Positions 33,861 to 40,977 of a stretch of DNA of 64,000 nucleotides are shown here, in pieces. The translations under genes and the position numbers were made by a program. How positions within the stretch are numbered: position 1 is the first letter of the stretch; each line of letters opens with the position of its first letter. The stretch comes from Acidobacteriaceae bacterium KBS 83 (GTDB lineage Bacteria > Acidobacteriota > Terriglobia > Terriglobales > Acidobacteriaceae), in contig KB906734.1 in assembly GCA_000381585.1 (NCBI GenBank), positions 806,001-870,000 on the forward strand. Direction: 5' to 3'. A model generated the notes under the pieces. It was not told where the DNA came from and ran no database searches. It saw only the letters and a list, made by a program, of their open reading frames with translations.

Positions 33861-34321
33861 AACTCCGGCAATTTCTGAGTGTTGTGCCGAAGCCGGTTCG
33901 CATCGCCGCCTGCGCCGTCTTCTGCTGTGCTGTGCTCATCGGGCTGGTCGCTGGAGCCGTCCATGGTCGGCTCGTCGGCAATAACGTCGCATTGCCGGTG
34001 CTGGAATCCCTCGTCGGCAAGGGGATCGGTCTGTTCTTCGGCTCTTTGGCCGCCATCTGGCTTCTCTGTCTCGGGTACGTCTATGGAGACGCTCAAAGCC
34101 GCGGCATGCAGCCCGTCCTCTGGATGCTGGTCGCTCTCCTGGTCCCGAACCTGCTCGGATTTCTCCTCTACTTCGCGCTACGCCGGCCAATCACCATACC
34201 GTGTCCGCAGTGCGGCCACGCCATCGCGACCGACCAACGTTTCTGCGCATGGTGCGGCTGCGAAAGAATCTCGCCACCGTCCACCCAAACGCTATCTCAG
34301 GCGCCGGGTGCCCCATCCTAG
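33857..34321 (+). CDS. Membrane protein with C-terminal zinc ribbon, third gene of the ECF operon
   Basis: The 154-residue protein starts at ATGA overlapping the anti-sigma stop. It has three hydrophobic segments (about 17-38, 54-76, 84-108) and a cytoplasmic double-CxxC zinc ribbon (CPQCGHAIATDQRFCAWCG). I do not recognise a named family. The operon position suggests that it acts with or is controlled by the sigma/anti-sigma pair. Its last codons and stop lie inside a REP-like element. Confidence 0.8.
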   Translation: MKLRQFLSVVPKPVRIAACAVFCCAVLIGLVAGAVHGRLVGNNVALPVLESLVGKGIGLFFGSLAAIWLLCLGYVYGDAQSRGMQPVLWMLVALLVPNLLGFLLYFALRRPITIPCPQCGHAIATDQRFCAWCGCERISPPSTQTLSQAPGAPS

Positions 34322-34341
34322 CGCAGCTGGGATGGGTTCTT
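34306..34341. repeat. REP-like palindromic element, copy 2
   Basis: GGGTGCC is followed by an 11-base stem, CCCATCCTAGC (34312-34322) against GCTGGGATGGG (34326-34336), with one T/G pair and a three-base loop. The stop codon TAG (34319-34321) of the upstream gene is inside the element. Confidence 0.75.
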
Positions 34342-34428
34342 TCCAGGAAATCAGACAAGCTCCCGGTATCTTCCCATCCAGCGATCGAACTCGAGTCTGC
34401 ATGGAAGGCAGACTCGTAGGAGGTTGAC

Positions 34429-34881
34429 ATGCACGACACAAAAGAGCGGTTGTCTTTACTGTGGATCTTCGCGTTACTCAACTACCTGTATGCGGACGTT
34501 GTTGCCCTGTTCGCTATTGTTGGCTCGCGAAATCCATTCGAGCCACTCTCCCCATGGGCGTTAATGGGTTCAGCGGTCTTGATGGAAATACCCATCGCCA
34601 TGATTCTGGCGTGTCGACTGCTTCCGTTTAGAGCGAACCGGTTGGCGAATATCATCGCGGGTGGCATTGTGACCCTTGTAAATGGTTTCCTGACCTTCGT
34701 TCCGCCTCTGGCCGGATGGGGGAAGCCGCCCGCTTTTCCTGAGTACCTGTTCTTCGCAACGATCGAAACTGTAGCCACCTCGGTCATCATCTGGCATGCG
34801 TGGACTTGGTCAGAGATGAAGCCAGCAGTTAGTTCGGAGCGGATCGTCCGCCAACCGGAAGCTGGGATCACTTCTTCTTAG
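34429..34881 (+). CDS. Small membrane protein (DUF6326-like)
   Basis: The 150-residue protein starts at an ATG six bases after AGGAGG. It has four hydrophobic helices, with the opening LSLLWIFALLNYLYADVVAL typical of the DUF6326 group, and LMEIPIAMILACRLLPF. The family has no established function. Family name is from pattern memory and is tentative. Confidence 0.7.
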   Translation: MHDTKERLSLLWIFALLNYLYADVVALFAIVGSRNPFEPLSPWALMGSAVLMEIPIAMILACRLLPFRANRLANIIAGGIVTLVNGFLTFVPPLAGWGKPPAFPEYLFFATIETVATSVIIWHAWTWSEMKPAVSSERIVRQPEAGITSS

Positions 34882-34954
34882 CTACCGGATTTCTCAAAAA
34901 TCCTCTGCCAGAGCCGCTGCTGTTCGCGACAAGATTCGCTCAAATGAGGTCAAT

Positions 34955-35347
34955 ATGAAAAGAGAACGCCTGACACAAATCGTCTTGGTGATCGTGGGGC
35001 TGTTGAATCTGGCCCAACTTTATTTTCTATATATGGATCTGCTGCATTCCAGCTGGCTCTTGGAGCGAAAGCCCGAAGTCGGGCCGATGTTTCTGAGCTT
35101 CTTTATTCCAGTCGGAGTCTTTCTACTCATGGCCGCAAGGAGACCATCTGAGCATCGCTCGATGATCGCTCTAGTAGCTTGGTGGAACATCTCCCATGCC
35201 GTGGTGATGGCTATTCAAACCGTGGAAGCCTGGACTCACGGCGTCCACAGGAACTTCGCTGATGTGATCGTAATCCTTGTGATCGGAGCCGTCCTGTTAG
35301 CGCTTCTGCCAGCAAGACGAGAGGCAGTCGCGCCAAGCGTTGCATGA
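34955..35347 (+). CDS. Small membrane protein (DUF6632-like)
   Basis: The 130-residue protein has four hydrophobic helices: IVLVIVGLLNLAQLYFLYMD, MFLSFFIPVGVFLLMAAR, MIALVAWWNISHAVVMAI and VIVILVIGAVLLALLPARR. The layout resembles the DUF6632 group of small membrane proteins, of unknown function. It follows another four-helix protein gene on the same strand after 73 bases. Confidence 0.7.
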   Translation: MKRERLTQIVLVIVGLLNLAQLYFLYMDLLHSSWLLERKPEVGPMFLSFFIPVGVFLLMAARRPSEHRSMIALVAWWNISHAVVMAIQTVEAWTHGVHRNFADVIVILVIGAVLLALLPARREAVAPSVA

Positions 35348-35637
35348 ACGAGCGCAGAAACCCCACACTTTTCGCGATAACGTTTTTACGTATTTTCAGG
35401 TTTTTTCGCGAGGGACGACAGTGGAGCGCAGCGGCTCTGGGCAGATTGGCGTAAATCGCGATGACCACCGCACAACCCTCCCTCCTATGTGGACGGTTTG
35501 TCGGCAATACGGATGTAATTCTGCATCTTGTACTTTGACCAGTGACGTTTTCCTCCGGCTTTCTTCGTCGAATCTCCACGTACTATTGCCCCCGATGGAC
35601 GCTTCCGGAGGCTCGCGCGTGGCCTCCGCAACCCCGA
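35348..35637. other. Intergenic region between converging genes
   Basis: About 290 bases with no supported gene. It is AT-rich at its start (a run of T-rich sequence near 35370-35410) and contains copy A of a 20-base repeat at 35494-35513. Confidence 0.5.
35494..35513. repeat. Dispersed repeat, copy A
   Basis: CGGTTTGTCGGCAATACGGA occurs here and again exactly at 37127-37146. Similarity continues for several bases (GTAA, then TC) past the identical block in both copies. Confidence 0.7.
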
Positions 35638-36345
35638 TCACCAGCCCATTTGGCGCATCCGCTCAAGGATGATCGAGCTGTAGTGGTTCACGCGGTCGGG
35701 GCGTCGCTTCAGAGGAGCCGGCAGAATCGCAGCGAGATGTGCCGACTGTTCCCGGCCAAGATTCCTGGCAGAGATTCGGTAGTAGAAACGACCCGCCGGC
35801 TCTGCCCCGAAAATGCCTGGCCCCCATTCGACGACGTTGAGGTAGAGCTCCAGAATGCGCCGCTTGCCGAGGACAAATTCGGCAACCGGTACCAGTGTGG
35901 ACTCCGCACCCTTGCGCAGGATCGAGCGGCCCGTTCCAAAGAACAGGTTTTTTACCAGCTGTTGTGTGAGGGTGGAGCCTCCGCGAAGGCGGCCGCCTCC
36001 CATATCGTCTTCAGCAGCGAGCTGGATCGCATGCCAGTCGAAACCATGGTGCTGGTAAAAGCGCGCGTCCTCTGCGGCGATGACAGCGTGCTGGAGATCA
36101 GGCGATATTTGACTGAGCGGTACGAATTTGTATCGTTTCTGATACGGCTTGGGCTGATTCCAGCCCTGCATCCGGCGCTGCATCTGCACCGCGGTTGTCG
36201 GTGGGTCGACCCACCGGAGCACCACAAGAACCAGTGCGGCCAACAACCAAAGAAACGCCGCACCGAGGCCAAACCATCGAGCATAGAAGCCGAGAGACCG
36301 CTTTCGACGTGTGGTCTTTGAGGGTCCGGCTGAACTTTTGATCAC
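35638..36345 (-). CDS. mtgA: Monofunctional biosynthetic peptidoglycan transglycosylase
   Basis: The 235-residue protein has a short basic cytoplasmic tail, one membrane anchor (about residues 25-45), and the GT51 domain. GT51 motifs are AAEDARFYQHHGFDW with catalytic Glu92, RLRGGSTLTQQLVKNLFF, and KRRILELYLNVVEWGPGIFG. No transpeptidase domain is present, as expected for MtgA. It polymerises lipid II into glycan strands at the periplasmic face. Confidence 0.95.
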   Translation of the reverse strand: MIKSSAGPSKTTRRKRSLGFYARWFGLGAAFLWLLAALVLVVLRWVDPPTTAVQMQRRMQGWNQPKPYQKRYKFVPLSQISPDLQHAVIAAEDARFYQHHGFDWHAIQLAAEDDMGGGRLRGGSTLTQQLVKNLFFGTGRSILRKGAESTLVPVAEFVLGKRRILELYLNVVEWGPGIFGAEPAGRFYYRISARNLGREQSAHLAAILPAPLKRRPDRVNHYSSIILERMRQMGW

Positions 36346-36585
36346 GTTTCAGAATAAATTGCCCGACGCGCTTAACGCCGACTAGCTCATGTGTGCCGGT
36401 GCATGTGTGTCGATGTTAGATAACGAGATTCACAGGCCGGGTGCAACGCTAGGGTGGAGTAGATTTCATCGGCCATTGCCGAGCGACTAGAACCTATCCC
36501 ATAAATCAGCAAGCCGCGTTTGCTCGCTTCGGCATAACTTCCGGATTGCCGGTCACTCGGGCGAAATTCGGCCTAACCTCAGCGC

Positions 36586-37071
36586 TCAATTCGCTGTCGG
36601 AGACGTTGGGGCTGTCTGCCGATGTTGATCGCCAGAACCAATCGTGATTGAGTTATCAGTTTTTGCGGTCGAAGAAACAAATGAGTTGTCCAATGCAGCA
36701 AAGAATCTCTTCGCAATGTCCCGACCTGCCCACGACAACTCAAGAGGGTCAATTTTCTCGGAGGTCAGCGTGACCTTTGTATGGCTTTCGTCCACCTTAC
36801 CCACGGTGACGCGAACATTCATTCCCCATGAGTTGGTCTTAAACGAGGTTCCCTGACGGAACTTCAATATCCCGTTGGCTTGGTCTGTATGAGTAACCTT
36901 CCACTTCTCATTTGCCGTTTGGACGCAAACTGTCCAAACCTTTTCGAACGGTGCGTTGTACATCCGTTCGTTGGGCTTGCCAGCGGACGCCCAGACCGAC
37001 AAAGGCCAAAGCAGGGGTACAGCACACAGCGAAAAGGCACAAATGAAGAAGACCCAGTTTCTAAAGTGCAT
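36586..37071 (-). CDS. Small exported protein of unknown function
   Basis: The 161-residue protein starts at an ATG at 37071, giving a signal peptide (WVFFICAFSLCAVPLLWPLS, cleavage after WASA). The mature domain has alternating strands: FEKVWTVCVQTANEKWKVTH, ILKFRQGTSFKTNSWGMNVR and TKVTLTSEKIDPLELSWAGR. This pattern recalls small lipoprotein-like SH3 or DUF3568-type domains, but I cannot assign a family. Confidence 0.65.
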   Translation of the reverse strand: MHFRNWVFFICAFSLCAVPLLWPLSVWASAGKPNERMYNAPFEKVWTVCVQTANEKWKVTHTDQANGILKFRQGTSFKTNSWGMNVRVTVGKVDESHTKVTLTSEKIDPLELSWAGRDIAKRFFAALDNSFVSSTAKTDNSITIGSGDQHRQTAPTSPTAN

Positions 37072-37126
37072 GGCCAATACTATTAACAGATTCTGAGTAG
37101 AACCACGCCCATTTCTCAGTTCTGAC

Positions 37127-37146
37127 CGGTTTGTCGGCAATACGGA
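37127..37146. repeat. Dispersed repeat, copy B
   Basis: An exact second copy of the 20-base sequence at 35494-35513. It lies between the divergent genes at 36586-37071 and 37212-37430. Confidence 0.7.
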
Positions 37147-37211
37147 AGTAACTCAGGGAGAATAAGACCGATTCGCATATTTCTCGGCGATGCGATTCGA
37201 TGAGGTGAGCG

Positions 37212-37430
37212 ATGCGTCGTATGTTCAACGTGGTAATGCGAGTGATAAGCAGCCTTATCGGTGTCTTGATCGTTCTGATGGGAGGAATCTGGATCCTACA
37301 GGGACTGAATCTTGCGTGGGGATCTCTCAGCCGCAGCTTCATGCAAGGCGACCAACATTGGGCATTCTATGGCGCAATCATGCTAATTGTTGGAGTGTGT
37401 GAGATCGTTTGGAGCAACACTCGTCAATAG
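37212..37430 (+). CDS. Small two-helix membrane protein
   Basis: The 72-residue protein has two helices (IGVLIVLMGGIWILQGLNLA and WAFYGAIMLIVGVCEIVW) joined by a short loop (GSLSRSFMQGDQH). Short proteins with this pattern recur in Acidobacteriota and Proteobacteria without a known role. The start is preceded by GATGAGGTGAG, a weak ribosome-binding site. Confidence 0.65.
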   Translation: MRRMFNVVMRVISSLIGVLIVLMGGIWILQGLNLAWGSLSRSFMQGDQHWAFYGAIMLIVGVCEIVWSNTRQ

Positions 37431-37714
37431 GATTGAGAATCCGACCTGATCCTTGAATGGAGGAGCCCACACTTCGCAAGCGAAGCAAAGGAGCACTATG
37501 CCGATTCGTTGGATTCATTATCTAGCAGTCACCAACGGAAAGCGCCAGGTAGTTGGGTGGCAGCAGTTACTATCGCAAACGATCCCAAATCGACGACCGC
37601 ATTGTTTACGGTGGCTAACATATTCGGCTTCGGAGTAGCGCTTTGAGCGCATTGTAGTAGTGCTTAGACTTACGTTGCTCGGCCCGACTCTGAAGCCAGA
37701 GAAGGTGGGACCCG

Positions 37715-38158
37715 ATGATAGTCGCAAGAAACATTGGCCTATGGTTCCTGTCCGTACTGCTTGCCGTCGGCCTTTTCAGTTGGGTCTTTGCAGGCTTCCA
37801 TTGGGGAGCAGTCGCTGTGTCTGATTTTCGCATCACGATGAAATTCGCGCTGCCCGTCGCATGCTTGTATCTGCCCATCGTGATCATGCAGAGAGATGCT
37901 GAGAAAAGGAGGATACTCATCATCGCAGGCAGCGGGATAGTGATTGGGCCTGCGTTTATCTTGCTTTTGGCACTGATTGCGGCACTACGAGGCCAGCCTA
38001 ATGTTATAAAAGGCGATCCACTTGGATTCGGACTAGAGGCCTGTCTCATCTTCGCCTTCACTGTGGGGTCGCTAACGACGATCCTGTATATAACGGCGCT
38101 CGAGTTGGTCCATCGCCTGACGCGCCGTCTCAAATTCCCTCGCTCACAACACAACTAA
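37715..38158 (+). CDS. Small membrane protein of unknown function
   Basis: The 147-residue protein has four hydrophobic segments: LWFLSVLLAVGLFSWVFAGF, MKFALPVACLYLPIVIMQ, LIIAGSGIVIGPAFILLLAL and ACLIFAFTVGSLTTILYI. A ribosome-binding site is visible (AGAAGGTGGGA). No family is recognised. The 284 bases upstream (37431-37714) contain only short frames without support. Confidence 0.6.
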   Translation: MIVARNIGLWFLSVLLAVGLFSWVFAGFHWGAVAVSDFRITMKFALPVACLYLPIVIMQRDAEKRRILIIAGSGIVIGPAFILLLALIAALRGQPNVIKGDPLGFGLEACLIFAFTVGSLTTILYITALELVHRLTRRLKFPRSQHN

Positions 38159-38170
38159 CATCCCAACACC

Positions 38171-38479
38171 ATGACCCTCGACGAGCTCCGCGTATCTCTC
38201 GATCAACGTGACCCGCCGCCAAGCCTCCAACCTCTCCTCACCGCCCTCTGGTGGGAAGCAAAAGGCGACTGGAATCAGGCACACGAAATCGCACAAGTCG
38301 ACAACGGAGCAGATGCCGCGTGGGTCCACGCCTATCTCCACCGCAAAGAAGGCGACGCATCAAACGCCGCCTACTGGTACAGCCGCGCTCACCAACCGCG
38401 TTGCACGCTGTCACTCGAAGCCGAGTGGGAGCAGATCGCTTCCGCACTGCTGAACAGCTCCACTGCCGATCGCGCATAA
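38171..38479 (+). CDS. Conserved hypothetical protein
   Basis: The 102-residue cytoplasmic protein has the recurring pattern LLTALWWEAKGDWNQAHEIA and WVHAYLHRKEGDASNAAYWY, which looks like one and a half TPR- or Sel1-like helical hairpins. Close relatives of this size are common in bacteria and are uncharacterised. It begins 12 bases after the preceding membrane protein gene, so may share its transcript. Confidence 0.75.
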   Translation: MTLDELRVSLDQRDPPPSLQPLLTALWWEAKGDWNQAHEIAQVDNGADAAWVHAYLHRKEGDASNAAYWYSRAHQPRCTLSLEAEWEQIASALLNSSTADRA

Positions 38480-38777
38480 TCCAAAAATCAATTTGGGAAT
38501 CGGGCGCAGAAATCACGCGAAAACCTGCCAGTTAATTCCACCCAATTCGCTAGACTGGAAATAAGGGGCAAAAAGATTCACGGCTAAGCGTCGACAAGCG
38601 AACCCGCTGACTTGACAGTTCTGCTCACCGCTAAGTCCTTTCGCAGGACATATTTACGTATAAGTCCTTTCCTTGGACATTTTTAGCCCCCGGAAGACAC
38701 CTCAACTTATTGTATCTGCATGAGTTACGTACAGGCCTCCCGCACCGGAGAGGGGGGAGGGGGCAGGTAACAGTACC
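38480..38777. other. Intergenic region with short tandem repeats
   Basis: Nearly 300 bases without a gene. It contains the two 25-base repeats at 38632-38685 and a G-rich run near 38750-38767. Confidence 0.5.
38632..38685. repeat. Two 25-base direct repeats with small inverted arms
   Basis: The sequence TAAGTCCTTTC, four to five variable bases, GGACAT.TTTA occurs at 38632-38656 and 38661-38685. Each unit can pair GTCC with GGAC. The period is 29 bases. Confidence 0.7.
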
Positions 38778-39917
38778 CTACTGCAGGCCGCAGTCGCGTA
38801 CTGGAAGCACTCGCTCTGCGCCATCGTCGGAATGATCGCCGCGAAGCTCTCGGCCATGGATGCTGCCATCGCGCTCGCGCAGCGCCCCGCCGCTCCGATG
38901 GGCAAACGTAGCCTGCACCTCGCTCAAAACCGAGAGCGCAATCTGCTCCGGCGTCTCCGCCCCGATGTCCAGCCCGGCCGGCGCATGTAACTCCGCCGGC
39001 ATGGCATCGCGACCCAGTCGCGCCAGCAGGTCCAGCGTACGCCGCCGCGCACCCAGCACCCCCAGGTACCCCAGCGGCTGCCGCAGCAGCAATTCAAGAA
39101 AGAAAGTGTCCTGCGCAAAGCTGTGGCTCATCACAACCGCCGCGGTCCTGCTATCGAATCGCACACTATCAAGCGCTGCAGCGTCCTTCGCCACGGTCAC
39201 CAGCCCCGCCTCGGGAAAGCGCGCCGCCCGGGCAAAGTCAGCACGTTGGTCCAGCACCACGACGCTCCAGCCCAGCGCTGCGGCTTGCGCCACCATCGGC
39301 TGCGCGTCAGTGCCCGCACCGCACACCAGCATCTGCACCGGCGGGCTCAGCGACTCGAAGAACAGTCGGCAACCAGTCAGCGCGCCCTGACGTAACTCCG
39401 CACTGAACGAATACCCTGTCTCCACGGCACGCTCGCGCAGTCCCGCCACTTCCGGATACTGCTGCGCATTCTCCCGCGCAAACCGCTGACCCACCTGAAG
39501 CCCGGACGACGTGGTCGCCTCGAGCACCATCGCCAGGGCCCCAGCCTCGCGGCTCTCGGTCACGCGCTCTTGCGCCAGAAGCGGATGTGTCGCCGTCGCC
39601 TCGGACGGAAGGCGCTCCAGCAGTAGATCGATCCCGCCGCCGCAGCCTAATCCGAAGCCCTCATTGTCTTCCTGCGTCGAGGTATCGAAGGTCTTCAGCA
39701 CCGCCGGCGATTCGGACGTCCACCAGTGCGCCCGACGGCACAGCTCGCCTTCCAGGCATCCGCCACTGACCGCGCCGATCCGCGAGCCATCTGGCAGGAT
39801 CAGCATTCGCGCCCCTGGCGAACGATACGATGAGCCGCGCGTGCCCACCACCGTCGCCAGCACGCACACACCGCCCGCATCCCTCCAGGCAGCCATCATG
39901 CGGGCATGCTCCTGCAT
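38778..39917 (-). CDS. XdhC/CoxI family molybdenum-enzyme maturation protein
   Basis: The 379-residue protein has the N-terminal XdhC_CoxI domain (GVCVLATVVGTRGSSYRSPG, RIGAVSGGCLEGELCRR, and the Cys motif GFGLGCGGGIDLLLERLP). The C-terminal Rossmann domain follows (LVCGAGTDAQPMVAQAAAL, then GWSVVVLDQRADFARAARFP, and LGVLGARRRTLDLLARLG). XdhC binds molybdenum cofactor and helps insert it, with its sulfur, into xanthine dehydrogenase-type enzymes. The nucleotidyltransferase at 39957 is divergent with 39 bases between starts. No oxidoreductase subunit is in the window. Confidence 0.93.
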   Translation of the reverse strand: MQEHARMMAAWRDAGGVCVLATVVGTRGSSYRSPGARMLILPDGSRIGAVSGGCLEGELCRRAHWWTSESPAVLKTFDTSTQEDNEGFGLGCGGGIDLLLERLPSEATATHPLLAQERVTESREAGALAMVLEATTSSGLQVGQRFARENAQQYPEVAGLRERAVETGYSFSAELRQGALTGCRLFFESLSPPVQMLVCGAGTDAQPMVAQAAALGWSVVVLDQRADFARAARFPEAGLVTVAKDAAALDSVRFDSRTAAVVMSHSFAQDTFFLELLLRQPLGYLGVLGARRRTLDLLARLGRDAMPAELHAPAGLDIGAETPEQIALSVLSEVQATFAHRSGGALRERDGSIHGRELRGDHSDDGAERVLPVRDCGLQ

Positions 39918-39956
39918 AGCAATAGTCTACTCACTTCGACCTGCTACTGTTGCCTC

Positions 39957-40562
39957 ATGACGGCCAATGTGGACACGACCAATATGGACCGCGTCGCCGG
40001 CATCCTTCTTGCCGCAGGCAGCAGCCGGCGCTTCGGGACAGACAAACAATCCACCCTCGTCGGCGGGGTCCCGATGCTGCCTCGCGCCGCCCGCCTGCTG
40101 CTCGATGCTGGCTTCGTCATGCCGATCGTCGTGCTCGGTCCTCGCGCGTCCGAGCACCGCCCGCTGCTCGCCGGTCTGCCGCTGCAACTGGTTGACAACC
40201 CTGACGCAGAATCCGGAATGGCCAGCTCGCTGGTCGCCGCGCTCGAGGTGGCAGCCGACTCCGACGCCATCGTCATCACCGTCTGTGACCAGCCAGCCGT
40301 CACGGCCGACCACCTTCGCGCGCTCGTGGCCACGTGGCGCTCTACCGGCAGCAGCATCGTAGCCTCCAGCTACGCCGGCACCCGCGGTGTCCCAACCCTC
40401 TTCGCGGCCACCCACTTCCCGGAGCTGCGCCAGCTAAGCGGTGACCGCGGCGCGGGCCCGCTGTTCGCCCGCCACCCCGAGTCGGTCCACCTGATCCCCC
40501 TGCCCGGGGGCGAATTGGACATAGACACCCCCGCCGACCTCACTCGACCGCTTCCGAGGTAA
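39957..40562 (+). CDS. MobA/MocA-like nucleotidyltransferase
   Basis: The 201-residue protein has the nucleotide-binding loop GILLAAGSSRRFGTDKQ, the metal-binding Asp in VITVCDQPAVTADHLRALVA, and the acceptor-side segments GTRGVPTLFAATHFPEL and GDRGAGPLF. This matches molybdenum cofactor cytidylyltransferase (MocA) and relatives. It would make the dinucleotide form of the cofactor used by xanthine dehydrogenase-like enzymes, which fits the divergent XdhC gene. A start nine codons further in is possible. Confidence 0.88.
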   Translation: MTANVDTTNMDRVAGILLAAGSSRRFGTDKQSTLVGGVPMLPRAARLLLDAGFVMPIVVLGPRASEHRPLLAGLPLQLVDNPDAESGMASSLVAALEVAADSDAIVITVCDQPAVTADHLRALVATWRSTGSSIVASSYAGTRGVPTLFAATHFPELRQLSGDRGAGPLFARHPESVHLIPLPGGELDIDTPADLTRPLPR

Positions 40563-40616
40563 CGCAGGCAGCCGAATTCATCGCCCCGTAACCAAACGCT
40601 CCTTACACTCAACGCC

Positions 40617-40967
40617 ATGCGCGATGAACCGCTAACCGTAACCGTTGCACAAGGAAGAGGCGAGGGCGTCACCATACTCCTGCTCAAAGGCCCCCTGACC
40701 CTGCAGAACACCTTCGAATTCCAGCAGGACCTCGCGCAGCACAAGCCTGCGGTGCTCATCATTGACCTGACCGAGTCACCCTACATGGACTCGGCGGGTC
40801 TCGGCCTGCTCATGAACTGCTACGTCTCGGCCGAGAAGAATGGCCGCAAACTGCTGCTTGCCGGCGTGAACGAGCGCATCAACGCCCTGCTCCAGACGAC
40901 GAAGGTGCACCTCATCCTCAAGAACTACCCCACTGCAGTAGAGGCCGAAGCCAGCGCCCGCGCCTGA
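40617..40967 (+). CDS. STAS-domain protein, anti-sigma factor antagonist type
   Basis: The 116-residue protein is a single STAS domain: GVTILLLKGPLTLQNTFEFQ, AVLIIDLTESPYMDSAGLGL with the phosphorylatable Ser59, and LLLAGVNERINALLQTTKVH. Such proteins switch an anti-sigma kinase through phosphorylation of this serine. No kinase or phosphatase partner is adjacent. The gene converges with the glycosidase gene, with ten bases between stops. Confidence 0.92.
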   Translation: MRDEPLTVTVAQGRGEGVTILLLKGPLTLQNTFEFQQDLAQHKPAVLIIDLTESPYMDSAGLGLLMNCYVSAEKNGRKLLLAGVNERINALLQTTKVHLILKNYPTAVEAEASARA

Positions 40968-40977
40968 TTCACTTGGC

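Noticed and set aside
35340-35672. Open frame of about 110 codons between two genes
   Set aside because: It overlaps the end of mtgA, contains a dispersed repeat and shows no protein pattern.
37453-37638. Possible 61-residue protein
   Set aside because: No ribosome-binding site and no recognisable composition or family; could be chance.
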